Origin: Polyodon spathula
Taxonomy: Eukaryota > Chordata > Actinopteri > Acipenseriformes > Polyodontidae
Assembly: GCF_017654505.1 (NCBI RefSeq)
Contig: NC_054545.1
Location: forward strand, 10,143,927-10,207,926
DNA: 64,000 bases
Direction: 5' to 3'
Shown: positions 1-13,779 of the stretch, in pieces
Numbering within the stretch: position 1 is the stretch's first letter
Layout: each line of letters opens with the position of its first letter
The notes under the pieces: generated by a model
Databases searched by the model: none
Told to the model about the DNA's origin: nothing
Seen by the model: the letters and a program-made list of their open reading frames with translations, nothing else
Position numbers and translations under genes: made by a program

Positions 1-27
1 GAAAGGGGGTGTAGACTTTCTATAGGC

Positions 28-28
<1 letters not shown>
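1..28 (+). mobile_element. Terminal inverted-repeat end of a Tc1-like transposon (window-edge partial)
   Basis: The first 28 bases match, almost base for base, the right end of the Tc1-like element at 59653-59680 (shared core GGGGGTGTAGACTTTCTATA followed by GGCA). The rest of this copy lies outside the window. It joins directly to a (TA)n tract, as expected for an element that inserts at TA dinucleotides. Confidence 0.75.
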
Positions 29-113
<85 letters not shown>

Positions 114-131
114 ATATATATATATATATAT
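28..131. repeat. (TA)n microsatellite
   Basis: About 100 bases of TA repeat with two small interruptions, abutting the Tc1-like terminus. The transposon probably landed in or seeded this tract. Confidence 0.95.
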
Positions 132-2616
132 GTACATATATTGGAGTGTCAGTCATGTATGCATACCATAGTAAATACCCATAGGAGATTCTTGTAAATT
201 GCTACCAATAACACAGTAATGTAATATGTACATATTTTCTTTTTTAATTTGTGTCCCTGAGATGAAGCAGTGCTTGCAGATTTAGTCTGTATACTCGAGT
301 GAGCAATGGCAAGCTCAAGTCAAGAATAGTGGGAGTTGAAACTGGAAAGGAAACTGGAAAGAACAAAAGTCTATCAAATGTGCCACAATTGACGGACAAA
401 AATTAAATATTCCCTCTGGAATTTGGTTCACCTTTAATGGAGTTATCATGAGGTGCCTTTACAGAAATGAACTTGTCTATGACCACATTCTTTCCATATG
501 TATTAAATTCTGTGGTGGATCACTTTTTTAAAAAAAAATCCTTACATTTCTTTAGTGTGAGCTCAATTTTTAAACAATATAATCTTTTTAATATTTGTAA
601 CATATTAGAATACTAAACAACACACTGAAGACTGAAGTTGTTTAAAGGTGATGCTTGCATTTAAAAAAAAATGGATACAGTATAGAAAGATTACTGTAAA
701 ATGAGAGTAATTGCACAAGCCTATATAGGATTCAAAACATGTGGAAAATAAGAATGTGGAAATAGACAAGTTTTTTTCTGTGTAAAATACTCTATGGTAG
801 TTCCATTAAAGGTGAAAAAACTTCCATAGTAAACATTCATCTTACAGACTCTTAAACAAATTTGAAAGCCATCAAGGTTTCTGGTTTCAGAGGGCAAAGG
901 GCTATGACAGACTCATCGACACCAAAACCATTTTACTGGAAAACTCAACATGATTGTAAGACAGCTTCAAGTATGTTTTCATGTTCATTACTTCAATTAT
1001 AGTTGCCAGACGTGCAATTTCACCCCCAGAAAATGAAACAAACTTAAATATACTTTATGTAATGGAGGTCATATTGTTCACGCCTGTATATTTCTTCCTA
1101 GAATGAAGCAAAATGGCAGAACTATAAAAGCTGATAGTAGCTTAACTCCCCTGTCAGAAACAGGAATTCTAGTTATTATAATTAATGTTTTCATCTTGCT
1201 TACATTAAAGTCAACAACATTATCAAACAATACGACTCTCTAAGAGATATTTTTTCTTCTTCTTTTGGAGAACATGAATATAGTCAACCAATGCTTTCCA
1301 TTAATTACTGATGTGACACAGGAAACTGGAAATAATGAACGTTTTGATGAGGCACATTAAAAATACATGTACAAGCAACACACAAATAGCTTAACAGGCT
1401 CAAAATGTTTTTAGCAAAGTATTTTTACAGGAACTAAGCCAAACTGCTTACGGCTTGTAATTAGACCCAGTAGACTTATATCAAACATTTTTTTCCCTTT
1501 TCTTCATGCCAAGTTCTTTCATTGTGCCCTCCCCACACAGTGAATGACAAGGTTAAGCCATACAAACTACAGGGAGAGGATTTGTCTCTATTACTCGGCA
1601 CTAAACAAAATGTCGGAGATGCCCCCTGAAAATAATTCAAATAATTCACAAAGCTATGCGAGCAGTGGAGGCTTGTTTTAAAATATTCATTTGTTTCAGC
1701 CCTTTATTTATTTTTAATCTTCCTATATTTGAAGATCCTCTGTTTTATAATGACAGGTTGAGGTATGACAAGACCACACAAAGTCTTTACAGTGAGTAAA
1801 TCAAGGTGATTGGATGTCTTCTGATGTTAGACCTAACCTCAGGTTTCATACTTCCAAGTCCATTTCACCTGGTCTCCACTGCAGTATGAAGAATAGATAA
1901 TGAGTTTGTTAATTATACCGGAGTGGACATAACTACACCTTCAGATTAATGCACTAAGCTCTGACATTTCTCACTGGGTGTTGTTCTCTTTGGGGTCAAG
2001 GGAAGGTTACGTTTTTAACACGAAACTTGCAATAAAATAAAGTTAGAGCTGCCTTAACTTTAAATTAAGGTTGGCCAACATATGTTTACTTAGCTAAATT
2101 TTATTTTAGGAGGATAAACGATAATTGACTTTACTCAGTATTACTTAATATTATTAGAGGGACAAGGTTCTGTGTCAGTCGAAAAAAGAATAAGATTTTA
2201 ACTTTACTAAAAAAATAATATATACTGGTCCTCAATTGAACTTCTTGCACTGGCATAAAATTCCCCTAAATATTGCTGAGATTTTTTACACTTATTTCTA
2301 TAAAATGAAAGGCTATATTTTTTTCTTTAAGTACATTAACCAGCCCATGCTGAGTTTTTTTTGGGCATGTTTTTTTTCGATCTTTGTTTTTTTCTATTTC
2401 ATTTAGTTGCTCCTTATCTGCTGTTCTGTGTCTGCTCTTGCTGGTGCACTTATTTTATTTATTTATTTGTTTTAGATGGACTGCTGTCTTCACTCAGAAA
2501 ATTGGTGTTGTACCAGTTATATGGAGATTCATCGACAAATACATTAAAGAAAATAGGTATTTTGTAACCTATTGGAAATAGGTGGTTTTGTAGCTAATAA
2601 CAAATAAAATGGCAGT
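132..2616. other. Gene-free AT-rich flank
   Basis: Unique AT-rich sequence with short poly-A and poly-T runs. The two overlapping short frames near 2361-2581 are hydrophobic translations of T-rich DNA with no family signature. I see no gene, RNA or mobile element here. Confidence 0.6.
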
Positions 2617-3327
2617 TTGTCATGGAATTTAGAATGTAGTGGTGCGTAGTGATTTATTCAGTGTGAAGCGACTCATTAGAACGCAAGCCGTACCATACGC
2701 CATATATATGCACGGTCATGTGATGCTGTTTTAACCAATCAGAGGTTGTTATTTTTCCAAACAGTGTTATAAGTAAGGTATAAAGCATGATGTGCCATGC
2801 GGTTCCACTTCCCAGAAGTGGTATATATCATTGGAAGCGCATGGCCTGAAGTGGTTTATATCGCTTATAACACGGCTACCTGTCATTTGTGGGAAGGAAA
2901 ATAATTAAATAATTGACACAATTAAATTGACAAAACCAGAAACTTTTATTGTGTATACATCCACAGTGTAATATAGTCCCAAATTGAATTTAATTCATTG
3001 ATGGCATATTAAAAATAAATTGCACATGTTCGTTTATTGTTAATTTCTGCATCAAAAGTGACATCTCACTAGAAATTAGAGAACTGAGCACAAGCTGTGA
3101 TGATAGGCGAAGTTTCAAATGACACTAAGGAAGTAAGGAGAGCAGCTGCGATGGAGACTGAAGCCGGATCTTGAAGTGAGTTTGTTAACTCGTTATATAC
3201 GAGGCACACATATCCTAGCACATTTTCATACTTTTGGATCTCAAAATATGTTTTTGTTAGTTGTCGGACACCCTCACATCCAAGTCGTGCCTGGCAATTT
3301 GTCATGGAATTTAGAATGTAGTGGTGA
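2617..3327. mobile_element. Unclassified insertion-like segment bracketed by a 29-bp direct repeat
   Basis: The same 29 bases (TTTGTCATGGAATTTAGAAT, then GTAGTGGTG) occur at 2617-2645 and 3299-3327. A further partial tandem copy runs to about 3345. The segment between is CpG-containing, unlike its surroundings, and has internal inverted pieces, for example CCATGCGGTTCC near 2797 against GGAAGCGCATGG near 2835. On the minus strand 3353-3069 encodes a 94-residue open frame containing LTKTYFEIQKYENVLGYVCL, which reads like a coding remnant but matches no family I can name. I infer an old mobile-element insertion or a duplication by template switching. Confidence 0.35.
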
Positions 3328-3345
3328 ATGTAGAATGTAGTGGTG

Positions 3346-5404
3346 TTATCCACTGAGAGCCTGGAAATCCTTCTGGAAAGGTCATAATTGCCAGTGTATT
3401 GTCACAGGACAAAACAGAGGTGCAAGTTTTAATATACAAAATATCAGGTTTGTGAAGATTATTTGAACGCTGTCCTTGGTACAACAGTACAGCAGTAAAG
3501 GAATAATACTTGTGCATATACAGTATACTGGTACAGCTCAAATAATTCCTCAAATAAATAGATTTTTTTTTTATATTACAAAGCATGTCTATCATAAAGG
3601 TGCACATTCTCAATCTGATTTTCATAAAGATAAAGATGACTGATGTCAAATTGTCCCCTGAATAACAATAACGTTCTCCAAACGTGGTCTGCATTAGATA
3701 TCAAGTAATATATTCTTATCGTGTATGATGCATTATCAAAAATCATAATGAATAGATATATTTATGCATCACGGCATGAAGACGAGATGAGTGATTCTTG
3801 TTGTCTAAAAAATAAAATAAGATGTGGCCTGTGTTTATTTATGTTTTAGCTGGTATAGTATAGGTGGACCAATATATGGATGACATTCTCGTGTATTTAT
3901 AAGTCACATATTAAAAGATTACATTTTAAAACAGATGCCTACACAATTTAGTTATTATTAGACATTGAAACAGACTACAGTAACTTGATATTGCTTTGAA
4001 CCTGTGATGCATGTATTGCCTTTATGTATTTCTTTTCTTCCTTGGTTCTGACTCCTGGTATTATACATTTAATTAAATATAACTCATTATAGTTAAGTGA
4101 CTATTGGGACTTCTGCTCCATTCAGCCTTGAATTTAAGATGTGACTATGTACATAATTTATCTTTTTTAAATGCTGGATAACCATGCTGGTTCTGCTTCC
4201 ATCTTTTTATCTGTTTGAATAAATTGAGATTCAAGCACCTGGATGTCCTGTTTCACTTCCACAGCCTTTTGAAATAGTTAATGTCTTGGGGGTCTATACA
4301 TTTGCCTCAGATTTGATATTGCTTTAAAGCATTGGTAAGATCTTTTAAGTTGTGTTTAATTAATTAAGTTCTATTGTTGGCTAACTGTTCTTGTTGGTAG
4401 ACCGAGTGGTAAGCAGACAACACACGAACAACTTAAAATATATCCACACTTCATTAGTAATAAATACAAATAGAAACAACTTAAAATAATGGTGGCAATC
4501 TTGAGATCAGCTATATACTGTCAACAAAATACTTGTGTCAGTACTGAATCAGCTTCAATTCCAACAGTTCCTACAGCTTTCAGTGGCCTTTTATACACCT
4601 GTGTATTGTATTGTATTCATTAATAATGTATTAATTAATTGGCCAGACAATCACGGTATCAGTTTCCTCACACATGGCTGAGAAGGAGGGAGCCCAACTG
4701 CAACAAAATAAAACAGAAAATCAATCACAGTGCAACAGGTGATCCCTCGCCCTGCCACAGATGGACAGGCATCACCTCTCCTCCACTTTCTCTTAGGCAC
4801 ATTCTTGCATGTTTTAATACATTAGGTAAATTCTTGTGCCAACAGACCACTTTAGCCTTTAGTGTTGTTTTGATTATATTGTTTACTTTGCAGATTTCTC
4901 TGTGAGTTCAGTTTCTCCACTCACAAGTATAATAGTACCCAAAATGTTCTCCTTTTCTGGGTAGCATTGCAACTGGGAATGGGGTGTTTGTTGCCGGATA
5001 ACTTCACTCAGATTACTTGCTCACTGAATGTCTTGGTACCCCTGAATATAAAATGGTCTTCTTTAAAAATATGCACAATATTGTAATGAACAGTCTTCCA
5101 CAAGTGCTCTGGTAACACTAAATATGACCCACTTACTACTGTCTTCAAGTGGACACCTTCTGTCCTATGTGTTTTGTTGATTAGCCCATGACATCTCAAG
5201 ATGGCTCAACAGTGATTCTGGCATCCCAGCATCACCCCCCTCTGTCCCCCACTCAACTCAGCCCAGCTTACTTACCCGTACATCAGTGTTGCTTTCTTTC
5301 TATTGTGCTTGAGATCCCCATCTAGAATCTTTCTGTCTCAACCATAGCTAGTTGCTATTCCTTTCTACTGCTTCAAATAAGTTCTTCACTGTGCGATGCA
5401 ACTC
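3346..5404. other. Gene-free stretch
   Basis: Mostly unique AT-rich sequence. The 127-residue minus-strand frame at 3311-3694 shows no recognisable domain. Around 4385-4760 the composition and a repeated ACAACTTAAAATA (about 4430 and 4478) hint at an old LTR or other repeat, but I found no matching termini or target duplication. About 5220-5404 may include the 3' tail of the minus-strand retroelement that follows. Confidence 0.45.
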
Positions 5405-6914
5405 TTAGCCACTGAACCTGACATCTCTGAGAAACCGGGTTGTAAAGTGTGCCACAAATCCTCGGCAACCCACTTCCACTGAGCAAACTCGGACTCTCCA
5501 TCCTCGCTGTTCTGCTTCAGCAGCTAGTTGAGCATACCAAAGTTTCTTCCTCTCATACACCTCATCCACAACATTGTTAACTCTACCAGATGAACAAGGC
5601 GTGCTGATCAAGACCACAAGACAAGGTTAGTGATGACAATCTCAGGTGGAAAAATAAGCCAGTGACCAACATCTGCCAGCATTTTCCATTCTGTAGCAGC
5701 TTCCAGTTGCCCTGGGCGATGCTTGGTTTTAACACCTTTTCTTTGTGGTTGCTCTCCTGGATGGAGGAATATTGTCTTTTGTATGTAATGCTTTGATGGA
5801 ACTGGTGGCAACTTATTGGTCAGGTTATACTTGTCTACCAATGCTAATGCCAAACATCGCAGCACCTGGTCGGGGCGCCAAGTAAACTGTCCTTGGCTAA
5901 GACCCACCTTACATCCTGTCAAAATGTGCTTTTATGTTGCAGGTGATGAACACAAAGGACATGAGGGATCCTCACCCACCCATACGTTTAGGTTCTGTGG
6001 TGATGGGAGAACATCATATGTTGATCTGATATGGAAACTGATCCTGCTCTGTTCCATTGTTCATAGGTCTTGCCAGCCAATCTCGCATTGTTCCACACTC
6101 TCTCATCTCATCCATTCTCCTTGCTTGGCCTGGTAAATGGCCTTTACACACCTCATCCTCTACTCCTGCTTTTGTACCTTGTTGATTACCAGCTTCCTCT
6201 ATTGAGCTCGGGTTGCCTTGTGCCATGTTGGAGGAGCTAAACTGAGAACAAGTCCCCCTCTTCCATACTCATCTTGCCCCATAATATCACCAATTCGAAG
6301 GGCAGCCTTAGCATCTTCCACAGCTTTCTTTGCCTCCCATTTTCTACGAGTTTTCAACATAGGTGCTGCCTCCCTTATGCATTTGTCACGTGAATCTACT
6401 AATGTCATTTCCAGTCAGACTTTGGTGCACTTAAACTTCTCGGTTAGAGCAGAGACTGGTAGCTGCATTAAAAAAGCCCCACTCTGAGGCAGCGTGGAAC
6501 TCCCAACCATTTCCTGACGTATGAACTGATTAAAGTTTCCATCTTCTCAACTGTTGTCAAGGAAACCTTGTACAAAGTCACTAGCCACAGCGGTCTTGGC
6601 AGTAGATCAAACTGAAAGCACTAGATTTTCAGTTTGCCCGGTAAAACGCTGCTGTCTATGCTCTTCAACTCTTCCACTGCTTGTTGTCTAACTTCTCCCA
6701 CACAAACTGTGTCCTTTATTTCCCCATCATACCATCTCCAAAGACTTTTCCCTGGCTTTTCGGACACTGTTGGTATTGCCTCACCATTAATGTAGAACCT
6801 TTTATCTACTACTTTACCTTTAATTATAGAGATGCTTCTTGATTTAGTGGGCTTGAATTGCATTTGCGTAGATGATGTCCCCAAATTTATCCAGCTTCTT
6901 TTCAACTGTTCCAC
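5405..6914 (-). mobile_element. Degenerate R2-clade (restriction-like endonuclease type) non-LTR retrotransposon, 3' half
   Basis: Minus-strand fragments in the order expected for the C-terminal half of the polyprotein are visible in several frames. After the reverse transcriptase core comes FKPTKSRSISIIKGKVVDKR (about 6850-6800). Next is a connector with RKWEAKKAVEDAK (about 6340). A CCHC knuckle then reads CPLC, eight residues, H, four residues, C at 5961-5911, followed by LSQGQFTWRPDQVLRCLALA (about 5900-5840). The endonuclease tail YERKKLWYAQLAAEAEQRGW, then VEVGCRGFVA, lies at about 5560-5450. One codon inside the knuckle is a stop, and several frameshifts separate the blocks. Where the family has a catalytic PD between TNL and VLWS, this copy reads TNLVLWS, so the dyad appears deleted. 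The fingers and N-terminal part are absent. The clade name rests on the CCHC plus endonuclease order. It is dead. Confidence 0.75.
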
Positions 6915-9370
6915 TTAAAAGTAAAAGAGATCCGTGTTTACTGTGTCCCACGCAGCTTTCTCACAAGCTCTTGGCCATTTAACTCCAGGCTTGTGCCCAT
7001 TGAGGTTCTTTTCTCAATTAAGCTAGTTTGTCTGATAAGGTTTGCAAGGATCATTAGGTTCATCACTACTTTTTGTATCCACGCAAGTCCTCCTTAGGGG
7101 TGCAGGATGACAGGGGTGCTGATATCCTGCGAACTGTGGTTTGCTTCCTGTCACTGGATTTCATTCGACTGATTTGACTGACTTCGTAAGAAGTACTGAT
7201 CAATGCAAGGCCCTTGTCCCTTCTCCCTCAAGCATTTCATTCTCACTTGATGAATCTTCAAGACAAGACTCACTAATAAACAATATGTCGTGTCTCTCAT
7301 TTCAGCTTGGGTGAAATATTATTTATTTATTTATTTATTTTTTAAATGTATTTTTGCAGCTGAAAATCAACAACCATCAATATACAGTACCTCTTTCCAT
7401 CACAAAGCTTAGGGAATGTTGGCCCTTCCTTTTCTCACTGATGTCTTTCAGTGTCACTGTTTAGCGATCCAAACGACAGCTCCTGACAACCTGTGAATCA
7501 ACCTGCAATTATAAATTGTGATGGCTCAACAAAGAAAGCTCTTTCTTGTTACCAAACTGAAAATAGCTGTTATTTTTAGGTCTTCTGTCTGTTACATCTG
7601 CTTCTAAAGGATAAAGGATTCATCTAAAAACTCAGTTTTAATGTGAATTCATGTCTAATGCATAGGGGTTTTGCATTATTTTTTCTTGGGGTTTGGTGTG
7701 ACATTGTACTGTAGGTTATGTGTGATATGTTATGCTGTTTATGTGCAAAAATATTTGCCTGTTAACCCAGTTATTTAAATTGATTTATACAAATTCATTA
7801 TGATTTAAACCAACAAGGAAATGAACGGAACAACAGAGGCACGTCTCACAAGGCATTCTACCAATTGCAATTTCTATGTGCAGTAACACTAGGAAATAAA
7901 TTTACAAAGGAAATGCTGCTCAGATTTACTTTTTTAAAACAAAAAGCAGAAAATAATAATGAGGTGGATGATGAGCTGGAAATAATTAAAATAATGATGA
8001 TTTGGAGTACAGTGAGAATACAGCCCATAGTGCATTGCAGGTAAACAGGTTCATGTATGTGTCCTTGAATTAACATTCGGAAAATATACTGCAGATAGAA
8101 TGCTACAATGAAAAAAAAACAAGAAGTTCTTCATATTGCTCTTTCTAAAAGGGTGTCTTACATTACTTCGAGATAAGAAACATCCAGAGTCTTAAAACTG
8201 ATCTGCCAGGAAGGAGCCTATGGATCTATGTCCCACAGGGCTGCGGCCATCTACCTGTTACATTAAACAACTGAATACTTGTTTTGAACAAAGTCTAGCA
8301 CTGGAATCTCATCCAGTGCCTTTGATGTAGTTTTGCAGTAATTTAAATCTACTAAACAGGTCAAATTTAAAGCAGTTGGTATTTAAAAGACAGCCATATC
8401 AAATGATCACCTAATGGCTCTACGGTGGCTAAGCTGCAATGTTATGAGCCATTGGCAAAGTGGTAAGATTTTTGTATTTTGCATGAACCAATACATACCA
8501 TTAATATTTTGCAGTACCATTACATAAATGAGTACCAGTTCTTGTTCTCTATGCACTAATTGCTTTAATTATTTTCTGTTGGCATTGCTGGTAAAGTCTG
8601 TTAACTAAATTTTTCTGATATGATTTTTTTTTACTACTTCCCTTTAAGGTGTAGTGCTGGGTTTCTAATGTACTGGGATGTTGCACCAAGTCCACAAAAC
8701 ATATGACGCAATAGCTCAGAAAGGACTGTTTTCAAGGTTTTATTAATAAAATGATGCTTAGTCCAAAAACCTTTTAAGCTTTTAAGAGGAAGTGACATGG
8801 CAAAGGTGTTGAAGATGACTTAAGAGCATCCTGCTGCTAAATGAGAGTTATAAAAGGGTCATGCGAACTCTTGGTGATCAAAATGGAAAACTGACTAATG
8901 TTCGTCAGAAAATTAAAATGCTGTATAAATCACTGTAAGCTCTTAGTACATAATGCCAACCAAGTTATGTCTAGAAGTTGGGAATATTAGGATAGAATGA
9001 TAGAAAAAATCATGCAACACATTAACACTTACACTAATGAAAATCTGTACCGTAAGATAAAACCTTATTTTTTTTCAAACTGAGTTGTGTTAGTACAAGT
9101 TTTCAGATAGTGTCTGCATTAAATCACAACACCACTCTCATATTGTAGATACTAAGTTATTTAAAGCAGATGGGGGATAACGCAAAACACCACATGATGA
9201 GTAATATTTTCTGATCCTATATTATCTTAATTTGCATATGATTTAATTAGATAAGGAACACAAAGATATTTCTTCCTAAAGTTCCATCTATAGCTTCATC
9301 TAAACCTAGCCTGAATAGATGCTCATATATCATTAACATATTACAGGACTACGTCTACAAAACAAAGGAT
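6915..9370. other. Gene-free stretch after the retrotransposon relic
   Basis: Contains a short (ATTT)n tract near 7320-7340 and otherwise unique AT-rich sequence. The 72-residue minus-strand frame at 7858-8076 has no domain signature. The first few hundred bases could include more decayed retrotransposon sequence, but I could not read protein homology in them. Confidence 0.5.
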
Positions 9371-9450
9371 ATATAGTATATAAATCTATATATATATATA
9401 TTATAATATATATATATATTATCTAATATATATTATATATATTTTATATA
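9371..9450. repeat. Interrupted (TA)n tract
   Basis: Imperfect TA repeat with TCTA and TTATAA interruptions. Confidence 0.9.
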
Positions 9451-11169
9451 AAAAATAATGCACGTAGACTACATCATGTTGTGACCAAGACGATATGGTT
9501 AAAAGACCTTATAAAAGAACCTCATATAGTCATAGAGCAGGCTATAGTAACAGTTGTCTTTGAAACTTGATCAGCTTTGAACACTCACTTAGTGCTCAAT
9601 ATGCTGCATATACGACGTGTTTCAGGTAGGAAGACTATCAGACTTATCAAAGTATTCCAGGTTGTTTTCCTAAAGCTATAATCAAAAAGGATCAGATCTT
9701 AAAGACTTTAGAAGCCTTCATTGTGAATGACTGTGCTCCTATTGTAAGCGTTGATGCAAAATTCACCCCCTAGTCTCTGTAATTCATTTTGGATAAAAAA
9801 AAGTCAGCTAAATGACTAATTAATAACATCCTGAAGAATATCAGAAGTAGTGTCGATCTTCTTGCCGATTTCCCATATGAACTTACTGGCCTGTCAATGG
9901 AAAGCTGTCCACAAACACTGTGAAACTGCTAGTGCTAACAAAACCTGCCTCATTTTGTGGTATTGAGAATTCAGGCTTGCAAACACTAGGTACCACGTTT
10001 ACACCCCTGTGAGAAAGGTTGCCTAGCCCTCACACATGCAGTGTATGGTTGCCTCATGTTGCCATGCAATGTAAATTCACCATGTCTGGAATTATCTGGA
10101 GCTACCAGGCAAGAATAAATATTGTGTATAATAAAACATGTGATATTGGTATTTAATAACAATTTAAAAATATTAGAAAAGAATAATAATTAACCACTGA
10201 TTAAATTTATGGAGTTAGAGTGCTGAATACATATTACCACTTTAATTAAATACATTATGAACATCACAACACACATAGATTTGGTTGGAGGGAATCTAGA
10301 TGGATTTAATAATAATGCTAAACATTTTTTCCATGATTCTAGTTTACTTATACACTACCGCACATAGAATATCTTTTTTTCCAGCTAAATTTAATGTTTT
10401 TCCAGCAGTTTTATACATCGAGTGTTGTTATATGTGCATGATATATGAAACACCTTGCCTTACGCTTTTGAAAGAGAAGTCAAATAACTTGGTGAAAAAG
10501 GTTGGGATTTGCATTTATGTGTGTCAGCTTTCAAGCCATTTCCTTGTACAAAAACAAGCTTTCTATGGAAGGAAAATTTGCCTATCCATCAGCTATAAAC
10601 ACATTTAAAGCACTTTACAAATGTATAGAGCAAAATTGATTTATCTTGCATTGATAATGATATCTTGCAAAGTCTCAGCTGTTTAAGAATTTCTGTTGTC
10701 CTAATACTTACAAGTCAATTTCAGCATCAGTTAACAATTTTAAAAGATAGATCACTTTTAAAACATTATAAAAAGACAGGATTTAAACAATAGCACCTTA
10801 GTGTTTTTCAGAGCTGTTCATGACAGCTTAAAAACTAAAATGATGTTAATGCATGGCCTGTTTCGTTTTATTGTATCTTGCTGGGGATAATAATGCACAA
10901 TATATTTTAATGGTGAGATAAAAGAACACAACATATTTATCTTTAAATGATCTTTTATATTAGTCAGAATTAGGAATAATTGTAAAAACCTTTTAGGTGA
11001 CATGACTTTAAATATCTACAGAACATGTAATATTATTATTTAATGTTGCATGTATTATCCTTAAAAAAACAGATTGAGCATAATTGCACTAACCCTTGAA
11101 TGATTCTTTTTCAGGTGGTACAATGTAATCTTTAGATTCCAAAGTGACATATTTTTGAAAGGGGAACAG
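9451..11169. other. Gene-free stretch
   Basis: AT-rich unique sequence. The 102-residue plus frame at 10300-10608 has no recognisable domain and typical background composition. Nothing else identified. Confidence 0.5.
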
Positions 11170-11189
11170 ATTATTATTATTATTTATTA

Positions 11190-11227
<38 letters not shown>

Positions 11228-11270
11228 TATTATTTATTATTATTATTTATTTATTTATTTATTTATTTTT
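11170..11270. repeat. (ATT)n / (ATTT)n compound microsatellite
   Basis: ATT trinucleotides grading into ATTT tetranucleotides. Confidence 0.95.
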
Positions 11271-13770
11271 ACTGTATTGGGGTTTAATTATGTAGAATCA
11301 CAAATGTAATGCAACATTTTTTACAGGTGATGTTGAAATGTAAAAATAAATAAATAAACGCATGTTTAAAGTAATACTTGAACCAGCTATGCTATTGTTT
11401 TTATCTTTTGTATCCTAGTCTTTGTGTTCTATATGTTTCTCTGTTGGTGTTTCTGCATAGATCATTAGATGCCAGGCTTACAAACTATTTCAGCTTCTGA
11501 AACGATTCCCCAGTGCTGACTGTGGGGAAGGTGGGCAAGCTTATTAGCACTATGCTGTGCACTGAAGCTCATAGGAAGAACTTTGTGCACTGAAGCCTTA
11601 AATACTCTAATGGGTTTCCACACCTCACAATAAACCTTGTGGAATCTTTTCAGAAGCAATTCTTGCTGGAATAGTTAGCAGGCATTGTCTAAGTGGAAAC
11701 AGCAATATAGAATTATACAGAGCACAGAATAAGATTAAACATTAAGGAAATGTAGAATATGTAAAGTATTCTTTTACTCATCAATACAATGAAAGCAATA
11801 GTTGGCAGGTATATAAGAAATGAACGCAAAGTGGATGTTTATAGCCTTAAGGGATCAAAAAATTCAAGTGTGGATGTCATCTGTCAATATAGTAATACTA
11901 AATGTAACATATTAAATGACATGTGTCTTGAAGTGTCATTGAAAAGGACTTCAAGTTCAAATGTTTGTCATTGAATTTATTACATTTCTTTTTAGTATTT
12001 CTAAATTTTGCACTATTGAATGTTGAATAGATATGGATCATATTTCAACAAATGTGCATTTAAAAAAATAAATAAATCCATGTATTTAAGCTACCATGTC
12101 GACATTTTGAAATACAAAATATTAATATTAAACATTTCCTTGGATTTGATAGTGGTTTAGGGGTTTCATATTGTATTTAGTGGGACTTGATTACAATGCA
12201 CAGGGGGATTGGATGACAAGCCAGAGGCATACAGGCATGCATACACTCACACTGACTGAGGGGTTCATTTGCAGACTTAATTTTTTTAAAATACATTACT
12301 GCTGAAACGTAAAACTGGGGGTTTTTAGTCTTCACCTGCAGGCATAAGAATCACTTTGTACATATTAGAAAACTCACAGTATTTAACACACTGCTAATCT
12401 TTCTGTAGCGTTTGAAGGAATTATTTGCCATGAACCCAGAAAACTGATATATATGAACACAAAAGCTTATTCTCGGTGCTGTTATGAAGCTAATTAAGAT
12501 ACTGGAATTACATTTTTTTGTTGAAGGCAACAGTACCCAGTGCAAGAGTTTGGATGAGATACCACCATCTTATTGCATAGATTTCCTTTTAGGAAAAGCA
12601 CAGTTAGAGTTCTACTTTTCATATTTGTATTTAATACTACAGTGAACTTTGTTTTTTTAGACTCCACCACTTAAATTCAACAACAGAATGACTGGGCGAA
12701 CCACTGTTGTATATCATGCTGCATGACTGAACAGATGCAGTGCTTCATAAAGGAAAATTATTTTCCAAATTGTTTATTTAGGTGCTAACAAACTTTGTTT
12801 CCACACATTGTACTTGTTATATGAACAGAATACCCCATGAATGTCTATGGAGAGCAATGTTTGTTCTGGGGCTGTTCCCATTTTGGAGCAATTACAGTGC
12901 TCTATGAATTGGGTATCTGCTATTGTTTGGTAAAGATCATTGGAATCAGGACAATAAACACAGACTAATTATCCAAGTCTGAATAGTACTGTCACATGCC
13001 AATGTTTTCTAATATGATATCAGCCGAACAAATACAAAGGACTTCATAGTTTTGTTCTGTTCTAGCTTTAAACGTCAATGTTTAAATATTATGCTTTGTC
13101 AACACACTAAGAGGTATGCCATGCAGTTGCCAGTTTACATTAAGTATTTGGGGATAATAAGACTTTGCTTGAAAATAATGCACAAGCTTCATAACAAATA
13201 CATTATTTGTGCCGCCATCATTGACTGCACTATTGTCGTCTCTGTATAAATGCATGCATTTTCCTGTATTCAGAAACTTAGTTTTCTATTTTTCATCCTT
13301 TGGTTCTGCACTTTTGTTTTGTTCTGAGTGGTTCCTCTAAGTGTTTTTTTCTTTATTTATTTATTGCAAGACTTGAATTGTATCATCTTGTAATCCCCAT
13401 CAGTACTATGTTTTAGATTTCCTAGGTGTCGTGTTGACAAACCATCCCACTATGTGGCAGTAAAATACTAAAACAATTTTCCTCAAAATTACTAATAATA
13501 ATATACTAATTGTAATATGTTTTTACCAGGCTTATACTGTACATTTACTGCTAACCATACTTTCTAGTCTTCACTGTGTTTTCCCCATGGTATACTTTTG
13601 TCCCTGAGAGGGAGCAGTACTGTGTCCATAACAGAATAAAACAGATTACAGAACATCTCAAGGAAACATGAGCAGTGATAATGATAAGACTGACCTAGTG
13701 CTACAGAGAACGGTGGCTTCTTGTATAATGGTATATGTTCTGTATTTATTGAGTAAAATCAACAGAGGAT
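11271..13770. other. Gene-free stretch
   Basis: Unique moderately AT-rich sequence without microsatellites of note. Short frames (for example 11465-11659, 13052-13249) lack family features. No RNA gene seen. Confidence 0.5.
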
Positions 13771-13779
13771 AGAGCTTGT

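Noticed and set aside
4385..4760. Possible LTR starting TGTTGGCTAAC and ending near CTGCCACA
   Set aside because: No matching target duplication or second copy could be found; the endings are probably chance.
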